A stretch of DNA of 64,000 nt from Polytrichum commune (GCA_950295325.1 OX485803.1:23438001-23502000), one strand, 5' to 3'; positions 34,549 through 47,487 are shown, counted from the first letter of the stretch. Made by a program: numbers and translations. The notes: generated from the sequence alone by a model not told the origin.

Positions 34549-37500
34549 TGGGTTGTATCAATTTAATAGACTGGTCATGAAATCTTCTCTCTACTTGACA
34601 AATTAAACTAGCCATGTGGCCACGTGCCTCCCGTGTTTGAAAATGAAAATAAAAATGAAAAACAAAGAAGCAAGTCTCTTACAAACACTCAAGGGAAGGC
34701 ATAGATACACTCAAAGCTTTCAAATCCACTTGTCCACTTAGATTATTGTTGCTTAAATCCCTGCAATCATATAAACATTTCCATTGTCCATATTGGCAAA
34801 TTGTTATTAAAAAGCATTGATTAATAAATAAAAAGAATTATAATAGATATGTGGTTCATAATATCACTCAACTGATTGTGTTCAACTGTCATAACTTTAG
34901 ATTCAGTTTGAAGCATTCAAAATTTGAAATTTAGAGACTTTATTCTCAATTCCAATGTGGGACCCTTGAACACAACTCACCAGTTGAGTAATCTTATGTT
35001 AACCTTTGATCATCCTCACATTGGGGTGACATATGTATGTTAAATTATTATTTCAACATAAAATGGGGGATATGATATGAACATATTTGAAATCTATAAG
35101 ACAATGTAACCAGTTGTATGAGAGTAAAATGGAATAATTTGATAAATTACTTAATCATTTGCATATCTATTGAGACGAGTATAATTATCACAAGCAAAGA
35201 AGCTCAAATATTTTACCGTCAACTATGGTCTTAGAAAGTGGAAAAGTAGATATTGTTAGTTTCATAAATGGTTTCATGGTGACAAAAAGGCCAGGCAGGT
35301 CATAAGGTTAGGGTTTTACTATCAAAAAATGAAATTCCAAAAGGCAAAAAAAACATTCTTGAGGTGATTTATGGCCAAGCTTTTTGTACAAGAACACAAA
35401 CTCCAGCGAGTAAGTTAATTTCCTATATTATTGAGAGGTGAAATTGATAAGCTTTTAACCATTTGTCAGAAACTATATTTTCTACTGTTTAGACATACAA
35501 GCTGGTGTAGGTTAAGAATCTCACATATTGAAAATTGCAGTAATTAATTCAGCGCTGAACTTTGGGATCGCTCCACTGAATGAGTTACAACTCATGTTTC
35601 TGCCAATCATCCACGATAACTTTGATTAAGGAACTGCAAAAGTCTCATACCTAAGGTAGATGGGTCATAGAGAAAAGTTACTTTTCCCAACAAGCCCACA
35701 TCTCCTAGGATACAAAGCACGCAAGTAGCACGAGATGGTTAGCAAATTCAAATAAAAGCCGTAGTTGCTTTCCCTAGAAATTTTGAGAGCTCATATGAAT
35801 ATTTGGTTATTTGCCAAGGTGAAGATTCTTATGTTCATCAAGCTGTCATATAAGTCCCCTCCACTTATGTTGATTATTGAACCTAGACTGATTAACATAT
35901 TTTGAGCATGGAGTCCAATCACTTTTGGACACATGTTTTTTTGGTGTCTATTCTTGGATCCAAACTTGATCACACACCACTCATTGAAGGTGTCCAATTA
36001 AGATAAGTGACCAAATTAAGCATGTGAACCTTATTCCTCATTGGGGCTTCTAGGCATAAGGAGTTTGTGAATCAAGCCATAGTCTACCCACAATTCATAG
36101 ATAGAGGAATACACATTGAATCGCTAATTTGTTCCATTATATTGGAAAGTGGCTATCTCCAAGAAAGAAGTACGACTAATTAACTCACATATGTTCCAAA
36201 TTCATTTGCATGTCAAGTAAAAAGTCAAGACTTCCATTGAGTTGGTTACCATCCAAGTATCTGCATCACACACATATGAATTGCTTAATCTTGATTCTTT
36301 TGTGTGATGTGCTCAACAATCATGTAATCTAGTAGGAAGACAAGTAGTGATCAAAACATGCCAGTTGAACATAAATGTTCACAAAATTAAGTTCAGTTGA
36401 AGCATGACTAATGAATATCGCTTCCCTAACTTAGAAAATCACAAATCATTTGCAAGTTGGGGTAGTGAAGTTATCTCACAAGTATGATAGATTATTCTTG
36501 AAAGTGGAGGATTTGAATGATGGCACCTCGCCACTAAAAATGTTATTTGACAAGTACCTACCATATATGCATGACAATACATGAAAGAAATTTAATGTGC
36601 ACAATGATAGATTTATAGATAGATAAATAGGTAGAAATAAACGTTGGCTCCTAGCACAACAAGCACAAATGAAGAGCCTCTTTGTTCATAAACCATTGTC
36701 CTTTTCTAAGGCGGGAGGGGAGAAACTCAATGTGTGCAATGCCATGTATTGTGCATGGGATAATGAATGTATACAAAATTTGTTCATGATACCCATACTT
36801 AATCATGAACAAGGTACACAATAAAATATGAAAAGTTGTTATAGTGATCATGCTAAGTGAAATAGTGAGGTATTTTTGTTCCAAGGTTCAAAAAAACCCT
36901 TTAGCATATAGTGCTCACTAGCTGCTAGGCTAGTAAGCTCAATGTAAACAAATAACTTGACATGCATACATTGAAAGAATGCCTTACAAATTAGTAAGAT
37001 AACATGGCATCTCTGCAATGACATTCAAACTCCCATTGAGACGATTATTGCTCAAGTCTCTGAACAACACAATTCAAGACGACATGTTTGTTGAGTCAAG
37101 GAAATATGTGGATTAGAAAATAATAACTTAATAAGTACATTGAGGTGGCCATTTGTGTATCAAAATGAACTTGCACCAACCAACTCCCGACTAATGATAG
37201 ATAGAAACACATATAGCAAGTTAGGAAACAATGAGATACTACAATGCCCCATGTCCTCCTATTGTGAATGAAGTGACCCAATCATGAAACCCATTATTTG
37301 GGTCAACCTTGTTTTATCTCTTAAAAAATAGTAAATTGTTCCTCTATAAATTTTAGTATTTTGAAACCAATCCACATTCCTTTCAATTCAAATATGGACA
37401 TTATTGTCCAATCTAAGATTACTATAAAGAAAATGGTGGAGAACAATAATAATTACTGTAAGTTGTAGTAACTTGAAAATCCCATCAAGAGAGACAAGTG

Positions 37501-40500
37501 ATGAATTGGGAAAAATGGAACTCACAAACTGTTGAGACCTGTCAAGTTCTTGAATGCTGCTGGTAATTCACCTGCTAATGAGAAAGTGTCGTTGATTCCA
37601 TAGCTGCTTTCATCTTCGTCATATGTGCCGAAGCTTCCAAGTAAGCTATGTTTGTGAAGGGCGGTCATCAATACCAACACAAATGTAGGCCATCAGAATG
37701 CATCACATGGACTCACACATTATAAGGAATCTCCAATATGGTTAAGGCGAGTAAATTAGAATAAGAAATTTATGAGATCACAAATTGAGTTTGCACTTGA
37801 AGGTAACGATGACCGCACCTACCATCCTCAAGTTCGATAGACAGTGATTCTATTTTGACGATCCCCAATATTAGGTGCAGAAACCTCACTTTGTCTGGGT
37901 GATGATAAAATCAGGAATTTGCACTGAAATTATGATACTATACAGTGTGCATTCTTGGTTAGTACACTGAACATCGAAAGCCGTGATTGAGCACTCTGGA
38001 ATATAACAAACATGTTCTATGGGCCCGTAAACAAAGTACACTCTAAACTCTGTAATATCACGCTTGTGGCAACCAAAGTGTACATGGTATGAAGGAGTTC
38101 ACTTGTGTTAACATGGACGCGAAATAATAGAGAATTAGTCTATCATGTGAAACTGACGGAATAACACAAAGTCAATATCGCAATAATAATAATAATAATT
38201 ACAATGAAGATAATGTGATGTGTATGAAATGCGGTTTGAAGTCTTTGGTGGTTTATTTTAATGTAAAATGCTATGATATATGGGAGGGAAACATGACAAT
38301 AAGGAGTGAGACTTAAAACTAAGAGCATCCATTCCCTAGAGTTTGGGAATATAAGAGAAGAAGTGATATTGAGGAGGTTGATATTACAGAGTTTAGAGTG
38401 TACGCCGGTTATGGTATGCTGTGTCACTTTTGGGGGGCCCCTTCCCCCTCGGGGGACTTGTATTTGTTACCTTTTTCATTTAACCTCGGTGAGGTCTCTC
38501 TGGTATGCTGTGTCACATGCGTAATAATGCCTCTTACCCTAATTTGAGGCGAATGCTAGATGACACTAATGATCAACAACTTCATCATTAGTGTCACCTC
38601 ATCACACTTGGCGTTCAAGTGCGCTTACTAATATCTTGGCATGACTATGTTCAATAATGCTATGATGTGTATGCCTATGTTACATAATGGTCTACAAGTT
38701 GACTAAAGTGTACACAAATGACTCTTGAATTTAGTTTGCTCAAGAATATCTTCCTCTTGCATACTAAAATGGAAACACATGACACTTGTCATTAGCATGC
38801 TCAATAGCATCTTCCCCTTGCATACTAAACCGCAAGACTCTCATCACAAGTATCCCAATGTGCTACACTAAATGTCATAATGTAAATAATGTTTTACTTA
38901 GAAAAGTTACTTATGTTGATGAAGAACATCGTATTGGCAATTAGCATACATGAAACTTTGAGACCTCTAGGTGTCTAGTTTAGGCCCAAGTTGCAAATAG
39001 TGTACGTAACATTAAAATACCATAAACGGTGTAGTAATTTTTGAAGAACGTTCATACATTCAGGCTAACACTTGAAAATTTGGGTGTAGTTATATTCTTG
39101 GCACTATTTTACATGATGCATTGTTCATCCCAACACTATTCGTTGAAAATATTATTCTTATCAGCAATATTCACCAACAATACCGGCACTATTCACAATA
39201 TTCATACTATTCATACCGACATTTTTCACTATTCATACCAACATCAAGTTCTTATCATCGAAGTTTCTTCTCATGAAACTATGATAGTGGAGGCCCCTCT
39301 CAAATGCTAAATATAGAAGAGAAACTCAACCATACGGTTGAATATTGTTATGGTTGTCCAAATTTCTCAAGCATGGAGGTGGTTTACGATAGTATAATTT
39401 AAGATTGAGGTCACAAATAAACTCTACACCACACTCAACACTAGGCAATTACATCCAATAATGTGTGACACAACAATGTTCAATTAAATACTGAAACATG
39501 AGACAATTTTTTATGTCTTTCACACAACGCCAATGTCTAGGTGATGGGTGAAATTAAAAGTGAAGGTAAAGAGAAGGATGAGGTTCATATTCTTTAGTAT
39601 ATCATGCTCAACTCCACCAATAATTATTACATTCATTATCCTGACTAGTGCATGTTACGATTTGGAGCTACACAAAGCTCTAATTATTTAATGACATTGT
39701 AATATTTTGCCAAGGAAAGTCATTTATGTTCCATAATGTCCGAACAACATATTGAATTTTTTTTTGTAAAAAGTGACTTCCCGAATAAGACATTATTGTG
39801 TAACTTTGAATAAGCTACCAACATTCAGGTGGACCCTGTTAAATTATCAAGTCCTTCCTTATTTTTAATATCATATTTTATTCTCAATCCAATGTATCTC
39901 CTAAAGTCATATAGATGTTCATTTGATTTGACATCTTCTATCCGTTGAGTCCCACAAACTTGCGAGCATCATGACATATTGAACGTGCCACATTTACTTA
40001 AGGGTAATAAAACAAGCATAGGGAACAAGATAAGATACATACCTCAATTCAATCACATTGTCTTGTGAACATAAAACACCACGCCAATCAGTACAAGGAT
40101 TATTGCTCAGTGACCAGTTTAGTACTCTGGACAACTCGGCACTACTTGCATTCCATGTTTCAAAGATGTCGACCATTGCTTGTTCTGCAACACAAAAATA
40201 ATAATCATTGGAAAATTTCATAATAAAAAGTTGAATTTGGACACTATAAACATATGAGACTTGGCCAACATGTCATGTGTAAAGCGAATCATCTTGTGTC
40301 ACTGTAAAATTTAAAAATCTACCACTATGGTGGATTTGTAAATTCATCTATTGAAGCAAATCGTACTCCTTTAGTCTCATATGTTGGCAGTGGGTGATGT
40401 GCACATGAAGCATATACAAAAGCCTCAAACATGACAACCCCTTTGATGGTGGATGAATGTGGTGTAGAAATTTAATTAAGTAAATGAAGCTTGCACATTG

Positions 40501-41697
40501 TGAAATAACAACAACACCTTTTGACACAAGGTCAATGGGCACACCTTCGTCACCACCTCATCTCATGTTAGGTGCATGTCATGGAACAAGAATTTCATTT
40601 AAAACTTCATTTAAAACTTCATTGTAACTTCATCTAGAACAGGGCTTAGGGAGAACCGGAGGTTAGTTACAGATGAACCGGTTGAGTTTGAGAAATAACC
40701 GGTTGAAGTTCAAGGCCTCGGGAGAACTGCCTATCATTTTAGAGGAATCTATAGAAGAACATTCCTCAAATGAATAAATCAAAACTAGAAGATCCCAACA
40801 CGTAACCGGTTGGATTTAGAATCACTAGGATCTTGACCAACTATGCCCAAAAACTTCCCGGGCATTGATCGAGAATGAAGAGGTTCTTTCCACAAAGCAA
40901 TCGTGATCATAAACTCTTCAAGAACACAAACTCAGGCCTTCCAATTTGCAAAGTTTGCACTATTCCTCAAGATTAGGATTTTCAATTCTCTAGAGTTCAC
41001 ACACCGTCCTTCTACATGTCTGATTGGGACAAAATTTTGCCAAATTTTGAACAAATACCTTGGTGACTTCGCCAACTCAATCAAAATATTCAAAAGTTTG
41101 AACGAGTGAAAATTGGAACTATTTGCACGCTTTCAAAATTTCAAACATAATCTGAAGATGTTGAAATCCTCAACATGATGAACATGTGCATCGATAGGTT
41201 GTGAATTTGTCGAAGGCAAGTTGTTGATTTTAGCAAGTATTAGCGAACATGCTAGTACTTAGATGCCATGGACTTCTTTGATTCATTTACATATTTTTTT
41301 CAATACTTGGCAACCAACTTGATCTAAAATTTCTTTAGATTTTCAACAAATGTTTTTTTTGGAAATTCTCAATGTATTCAGTAATTCAAATTACACCATA
41401 GATTAATTTTTCTTGATGTACACATGAAAATGTATAAATAGGGGGATGTTGTCTAAGTCCCTAATGCCATTGCCCAGAAGTGAACCCATAATGTGCAAGG
41501 GATGAATTCATTCAACTCCTATCAAGAAATAAATTATTAACACAAAATTAACTTGCAACATTCAAGGGCTACATGTGCGATAATTACTCACCATCAAACA
41601 ACAAATTTTGGCTTGCAATGCCGGTGTCAGAGACTGTGAGCAAAATCAAGAGAGCTACAAACACCGACGAACCTTGTAGCACAAGTGGTGACTCCAT
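26559..41697 (-). CDS. Leucine-rich-repeat receptor-like protein kinase, 18 exons
   Basis: Exons (high to low): 41697-41592, 40184-40043, 37645-37526, 37059-36988, 36557-36480, 36260-36189, 34760-34683, 33850-33773, 33562-33479, 33212-33072, 32583-32416, 30796-30699, 30446-30312, 30024-29906, 29718-29511, 28829-28583, 28095-27945, 26900-26559. All introns are GT-AG, phases agree, and the sum is 2,439 nt (812 aa). Exon 3 could instead start at 37633. Order: signal peptide; [11 protein letters not shown] cap; LRRs, mostly one per 72-84-nt exon (DLSNN, YLSNN); GNPYC cap; TM helix [16 protein letters not shown]; kinase with [32 protein letters not shown] and NRPKMSSV. It is an RD kinase with its key residues intact, so likely active at the plasma membrane. 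The kinase resembles LRR-RLK subfamily VIII; no malectin domain is seen. Ligand unknown. Confidence 0.93.
30905..31117 (-). other. Possible unused exon-like fragment in the receptor kinase
   Basis: Within the intron between exons 11 and 12, the minus strand encodes [20 protein letters not shown] and HVDFF. This is like the juxtamembrane ectodomain segment of some LRR receptor kinases (an E..L..GLNLS..QL pattern). Exons 11 and 12 join in frame without it, and in those relatives such a segment follows the GNPxC cap instead of preceding it. I could not find convincing splice sites in the right phase. It may be a relic or an alternative exon. Confidence 0.3.
31771..31900. repeat. Dispersed repeat copy, also near 60,090
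   Basis: CCTTACAATCATTGGGTGGCAACC and the following words (CACATCAATTAACAT, ACATCAATTCTCATG) recur diverged at about 60090-60240 (CCTTGCAATCATTGGATGGC, AATTAACATGGCACATC). It is a non-coding dispersed repeat of unknown family lying in a receptor kinase intron. Confidence 0.5.
34508..34543. repeat. (CT)n microsatellite
   Basis: About 18 consecutive CT dinucleotides inside a receptor kinase intron. Confidence 0.9.
35800..35960 (-). repeat. Dispersed repeat copy 1 (inverted relative to 42,030)
   Basis: On the minus strand this intron segment reads TGATTGGACT..GTTCAATAATC..ACATAAGTGGAGGGGACT..AGAATCTTCAC. The same order of words occurs on the plus strand at 42041-42200. The two copies are diverged and in opposite orientation either side of the kinase start. 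No coding function. Confidence 0.65.
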
Positions 41698-42029
41698 TTC
41701 AAATTGTCTCTGCAATTTCAAAGAGGTAACTATTAAATCATGTCCTAATGTACACATGAATCACAAGCGCTTCGAAAATTAAAATGGATGTGTTAGCATG
41801 TGAAGACTACTCAAAACCCATTGTAAATGAATTGCAATTAACTTAGGAGAAGCCGCCATGTCCATATTATACACGAGAGGCAACACATTCAAGTCCAATT
41901 ATTTGAAGACTTTTGAAGCAATTGAAGCACTCCAAGTAGCTATATTATTTCAATTTTGAGTCAAAACTATTATACATTACTAGCAACTTCATATAGAATA
42001 TTTGAGTGATATTTGTTTAGAGTGAACCT

Positions 42030-42210
42030 AAGAATGGACACCAAAATGACATGTGTTTGAAAGAGATTGGACTAAGTGCACAAAAGTATGCTAACCATTC
42101 TAGGCTCAATGATCCACATGATTGGAGGGACCTATATGACCATTTAATGGGAACGAGAATCTTCACTTTGATAATGATAATGATAAGATATTCAAATGAA
42201 CCCCAAAAAA
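42030..42210 (+). repeat. Dispersed repeat copy 2
   Basis: Plus-strand counterpart of 35800-35960 (GATTGGACTAAGTGCACAAA, TGGAGGGACCTATATGACC, AGAATCTTCACTTTG). It lies about 350 bp upstream of the receptor kinase start codon. Confidence 0.65.
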
Positions 42211-42414
42211 TTATGAGGCAAATGGCTGCGGGCACAATTTGGATTTGCTAATGATCTCACGCTAAATGTGTATTTTTCCAAATCGTATGAGAAGGGGGTG
42301 TAGAGAGAAAAGCATCCAAATAACACGTCTACTACTTTACTTGAAGTTCAACCTCACCAAGGTGTGTCTGGACTGAAGGGCAACAGACTCAGTAGCACTT
42401 GAAAGTCCAATGTC

Positions 42415-44105
42415 AAGCCCATGTCAAGAATATTCAAGCCCTTGTATGTGGAGAAGAAGAAACGTAGATACTAACAGACCGAGAGATACTCAAATTGAAG
42501 TCACACACAACATCCCACTATGCCCGCGTGCAGCACTTGTACAGCGATCGAGGTTGGTGCTCAATGAACAGGGAGAACCTGCTGTTAGTTACAGATGAAC
42601 TGGTGAAGTTCAAGACTTCAGGAAAATTACCGATATCAACATATATACAAGCAAGATGAAGGACGGAACTTAGAACGAAACATTCAAAGCTGTGGAATGC
42701 AAGTTATAAGGGGAAGAAACCTACCACCACCACCAAGCTGTTGTGAGTCGAAGAACCAGCTGGAAGTGTCTGTCTGTGTTTGTGAGCTTCCACCTTTGGC
42801 CTTAACTTACAGACAACTGCAAGTATGTGGAATCGAGCATTTGGACTCCGAAACACGTACTTAAATTGAAATCACACACGGCATCCCACTATGCCAGCGT
42901 GCAGCAGTTCTTCAGCGATCGAGGTTGGTGCTCAGTGAACAGGGAGAACCAACTGCTAGTTGCAGATGAACCGGTGAAGTTCAAGACTTCAGGAAAATTA
43001 CCGATATCAACATCTATACAAGCAAGAGCAAGGACGGATTTTAGAACGAAACATTCCAAGCTGTGGAATGCAAGTTATAAGGGGAGGAAACCCACCACCA
43101 CCACCACCACTAAGCTGCTGTGAGTCGAAGAATCAGAAGGAAGTGTCTGTGTGTGTTTGTGAACTTCCAACTTTGGCTTCAACTTACAGACAACTGCAAG
43201 TATGTAGAATGGACCATTTGGACTCTGAAACACGTACTCAAATTGAAATCACACACGGCATCCCACTATCCCCGCGTGCAGCACTTGTTCAACACTTGTT
43301 CAGCGATCGAGGTTGGTGCTCAGTGAACACGGAAAACCAGCTGCTAGTTACAGATGAACCGGTGAAGTTCAAGACTTCAGGAAAATTACCGATATCAACA
43401 TCTATACAAGCAAGAGCAAGGACGGATTTTAGAACGAAACATTCCAAGCTGTGGAATGCAAGTTATAAGGGGAGGAAACCCACCACCACCACCAAGCTGC
43501 TGTGAGTCGAAGAATCAACAGGAAGTGTCTGTGTGTGTTTGTGAACTTCCAACTTTGGCTTCAACTTACAGAAAACTGCAAGTATGTAGAATGGACCATT
43601 TGGACTCCGAAACACGTACTCAAATTGAAATCACACAAGGCATCCCACTATGCCCGCGTGCAGCAGTTCTTCAGCGATCGAGGTTGGTGCTCAGTGAACA
43701 GGGAGAACCAGCTGCTAGTTGCAGATGAACCGGTGAAGTTCAAGACTTCAGGAAAATTACCGATATCAACATCTATAAAAGCAAGAGCAAGGACGGATTT
43801 TAGAACGAAACATTCCAAGCTGTGGAATGCAAGTTATAAGGGGAGGAAACCCACCACCACCACCACCACCACCACCACCAAGCTGCTGTGAGTCGAAGAA
43901 TCAGCAGGAAGTGTGTGTGTGTTTGTGAACTTCCAGCTTTGGCTTCAACTTACAGACAACTGCAAGTATGTAGAATGGACCATTTGGACTCCGAAACACG
44001 TACTTAAATTGAAATCACACACGGCATCCCACTATCCCCGCGTGCAGCACTTGTTCAGCGATGGAGGTTGGTGCTCAGTGAACAGAGAGAAACAGCTGCT
44101 AGTTA
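42415..44105 (+). repeat. Tandem array of about 380-bp units with (CCA)n
   Basis: About 4.5 head-to-tail units. AAGCTG(C/T)TGTGAGTCGAAG occurs at 42735, 43112, 43494 and 43880, giving periods of 377, 382 and 386 bp that differ mainly in the length of an internal CCA run (longest in the fourth unit). Each unit contains AGTGTCTGTGTGTG, CAGCGATCGAGGTTGG and GATGAACCGGTGAAG. The units carry open frames of about 130 codons, but the period is not a multiple of three, so these are unlikely to form one protein. A partial relative (GTTACAGATGAACCGGTTGAG) sits near 40657. The last unit is cut at 44105 by the Copia LTR. Confidence 0.85.
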
Positions 44106-44350
44106 TGTCAGAACTCATTATACAACCTTTGATATGTCAGTAGCTCTAAGGTTACTTAGGGTTACTTAGACGTAGAAACACTTAGGATCTTTTACCTCCC
44201 AAGATAGATTAGGAAATCAGGGTTACAATTATAGCCCACCTTCTGTTATTGTTCCTTCAAATTCCACCTCACTGATGTTATATATATTTTCACTATTCAT
44301 CAATAAAATCATCACTTGGAACACATGAGCAACATGTGTATGTTCTAGCA
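44106..44350 (+). mobile_element. Copia-type 5' LTR (245 bp)
   Basis: Starts TGTCAGAACTC, ends GTTCTAGCA, and is followed at once by a primer-binding site, which fixes the boundary. It contains a TATATATAT box near 44280 and AATAAAAT near 44302. No 3' LTR is seen in the window, so the element is truncated. Confidence 0.75.
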
Positions 44351-44362
44351 TGGTATCAAAGC
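44351..44362 (+). promoter_or_regulatory. Primer-binding site (initiator Met tRNA)
   Basis: TGGTATCAAAGC differs by one base from TGGTATCAGAGC, the usual plant Copia primer-binding site complementary to the initiator tRNA-Met 3' end. Confidence 0.8.
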
Positions 44363-44499
44363 GCATGGGAATTTCATGAGGATCGTTCTAGGAAGTTGCT
44401 CTAGAACATTGTTAGCTTTTGAAATAGAGAGTTACTGTGTGCAGTTAGGTACAACGTTGGAGAGTTACTCCCAAACTTCACAAGGAGAATTGGACGATT

Positions 44500-45364
44500 T
44501 GATATGCAATCACCAACACCCTAGGAGTTCATGAGCAAGCATTCATCGGTAGGCAACTCAAAATACCGAGACTGGTGAAGTAAGTTACAACTAGCCAATA
44601 TCTCTTCGTCTTGGGTAGTGATACTACAATACACGAGATCTTGGAAATTCATTCTAGAAAATAATTTGCGTAGAGAAGATATGTGACGTTTCTCATAGTA
44701 TAAAATGCGAGAAGATGCATGAGATGTGGAACATAGACTAAAACAACATACCCTCTCCGTTATCAATCTCTCTATCCACCACTCCTTACATCGCTTAGTT
44801 TGAATATTTAAGGATCCACATGGTGTATGGGGTGCTCTCAAAACGAGATATGCTTCAAGCAACTCCTCTAGGAAAATCATGCTCCTGCAGAAGCTCTTGT
44901 CTCTCAAAATGAGTGACACACAAAAAATGGATGATTTCTTCTTAGAGACCAGGACCAGGACCTTGGTCGACCAGCTAGGAGAAATAGCTCTTGTACTACC
45001 AGAAGAACTCATATCTATCATAGTGTTGAATGCCATGCAAAAGCTGTACAAAGGGTTTGGTCAGTCCTTAATTAGCAGAGATGACCTTCCTCCATTAGGA
45101 AACATAGAAGCTAAACTTATATCCGAAGAGACTAGACTCAGAAGCGATGGACCAGGTCGTTCAGACGAAGCTCTTATAGCGATCTCACACAAACAAAATA
45201 TCCACCTTATAGATCAGGAGAGAGAACTCGATTCTCTCCTCCCTTCAGGGGAAGAAGCACCTGAGGAGCTGAAGGTTTCACATGAGATTTTGAAAGCCAA
45301 CACTGAGATTTTGACAAACATCGCCAGGGCAAGCGTGACAATTGTTGTCCACTCTAGTCAATAA
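44500..45364 (+). pseudogene. Copia gag (UBN2-type), decayed
   Basis: The plus-strand frame resembles the UBN2 gag domain of plant Copia elements: a segment near KDPHGVWGALKTRYASSNSS, then LLQKLLSLKM, followed by a long intact stretch (44879-45364) with D-Q-L-G-E-I, N-A-M-Q-K-L-Y and an acidic E-E-A-P-E-E-L region. The upstream part is broken by several stops. The zinc-knuckle, protease, integrase and RT regions are missing; sequence similarity ends before the Harbinger-like element at 45577. Role in an intact element would be capsid assembly. Confidence 0.7.
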
Positions 45365-45576
45365 GGTAGAAATACCATAACCTGTTAACTACCCACTTCC
45401 CGTGCAGTAGACTGCCTATAGAATAGTGAAGCACCATTTCTAAAACCAATAATTGGGAGGGCGGCAGCTATAAATGCATGTATACTTGGGAGATTTGGGT
45501 GCAATGAATCTTTCTATATGCATGGGGTGAGTGATTACTTCTTGATCAACATACTTTGCTTGACAACATGCACTTA

Positions 45577-47484
45577 GGGCCGCTTTACACTAAGGTGGAG
45601 AAGTGCACCGGTCGGTCAAGAATTTTTGCCCAAGACATGATTGTTTGAGGCGAGGGATGGTATGCCGGAGAAGATGAAACGATAATAAAATCATGCCTTA
45701 AGAAGTCTTGACCGGCCGTAGTGTAACCACCTAGAGGAGAAGTGTATTGGACAACTTCACCAAGAGGAGAAGTCCACCGGACTACTTCACAAAACGGTCA
45801 AAGTCGGCCATAGCATAAACCTTACCCCCTAAATGACCATTGTATTGATATTGATTTAAAAAAGAAACGTATATGGCAATGTTTTAGAACTTCTTTCACG
45901 ACAATAATTTATCTGAAAATGTTCCACCTCTATAATACATCCAAATTAAGGTAAATAAGTAGGTAACATTATCTTCTTATTGATTTTTAGAGAAATCACA
46001 TGTTGGTATAGTCCAACCTCATTAATACAACACTCATTTATACGAAACCCTCAATATTACGACACATTTTTACAAGACCAAACTTTTTAGTTCAAAGCTC
46101 CCTCTTTTATGACTACAACACTCGATAATGCAACGTATAAAAACTCAGTTTTGTCATATTAAAGAGGTAGTTAATGATAGAATTCCTTTCATCTATATAA
46201 TGTACATCTTAAATACATCCATTTTCCCTTGGGAACTACTTAGGAACTTCACTTATTGTTGGGAACTCAATGGTAATTAGGGTAACTAGTGTAGAATAGA
46301 CATGGTTAGGGTGAGAGTGGCCTCATGCCTAGTATGTTGCCTTGTACATGGGTGATATAGTGTCACCGGTATCTTGATGCTAAATGTCATGCATCATTGT
46401 TGTCTAGTTTCTTATTAGAGAACTCTTTATATTTTGGTGTTAGTGAAATTATTAGTTCCCAAAAGTTAGATGGGAAGTTAGATAAGATGACAGTTGCTAA
46501 CTTGGGTAGGCAACACCAAAGATCTTTGGACTCTTATTTTCAGAGTTCATGAGAATATTTGTAATTATTTGGAGTTAGAAGTTATTATTTCATACCATCT
46601 ATATTGCTTAAACTCGTTATATATATTCTTAGGCTCATATCACTTGTGTTTTCATATTCCCTCAATAATATGCCAACTTTAGGTCATTTGCCATATTAAT
46701 GAGAAGACGACACCTCGATAATATGTCTTTTTGTATTTCCCAAAAATATCATACTAAAGAGGGAGAACAATCGTGCAAAGATTTCTTTTGGGGTTATCAC
46801 AACCACTTACGTTTCATAACCATGTGCGATAAAAGTTTGCTACCCTATATTATATGCCATATATAATTTTAAAATTTCTGATATTTTTCTACATATGCAT
46901 AACCATTGATAGTATCTTTTGTATTTGAAATTTGTGAGCATCTTAATTTTTGTAGTAATTGTTTTAGTTCAATTTTGTGTCATTCTAGTTAGAAACGGTA
47001 TGTTTTTTATGAAATCTATAAAAAAAATCATCAAATTTGGTTATTATTTTTTACTATGTAATAGATATTGTGTATATCTACTCATGAAAAACTATTGGTA
47101 AAATTTTGACCCATTTTGGTGGTGTTGTATGTAAAAAATAGAATTTATTTATCGCACGTGGTGTTCAACTTGACAATGGAGTGCACCCCCCGAGAGATTT
47201 CTCTAAGAGAGAAATAATTTATTGAAGGTTGGAGTTTTGTGGAGGCCAAGTTTCTTGTCCGAGGCTTTGAGGTTGCCCTAGAAACTTGACCTCCGGAGAA
47301 CTCCTCTTGGAAAAAGTGTCACCACATTGCCAACCATGTCATTATTTCATCCGTGTACAAAGTTCTCCACTAAAGGACTCTTGGCCGTAGTGTAAACCAC
47401 CACCAGACAAGAGTGCCACTCTCAACCAATCAAATTTTAGAATTCTTGATCGGAGGACTTCTCCACTGTAGTGTAGAGTGGCCC
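45577..47484. mobile_element. GGGCC-ended TIR element E1 (1.9 kb), PIF/Harbinger-like
   Basis: Left end GGGCCGCTTTACACTAAGG and right end, read on the other strand, GGGCCACTCTACACTACAG; GTGGAGAAGT(G/C)C follows on both. Perfect TTA duplications flank it (45574-45576 and 47485-47487), matching the TWA target of PIF/Harbinger elements. TIR-like words CGGCCGTAGTGTAA, CGGCCATAGCATAAACC and GGCCGTAGTGTAAACC recur inside, suggesting nested or duplicated ends. No transposase is seen within it, so it is non-autonomous. Confidence 0.75.
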
Positions 47485-47487
47485 TTA

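Noticed and set aside
42827-43891. Plus-strand frames of about 130 codons in the tandem array as a repeat protein
   Set aside because: Period is not a multiple of three, frames stop in each unit, and the CCA run gives poly-Thr or poly-Pro by composition.
44521-45051. A 176-codon minus-strand frame
   Set aside because: It is antisense to the decayed Copia gag, which carries the recognisable UBN2-like segments on the plus strand.
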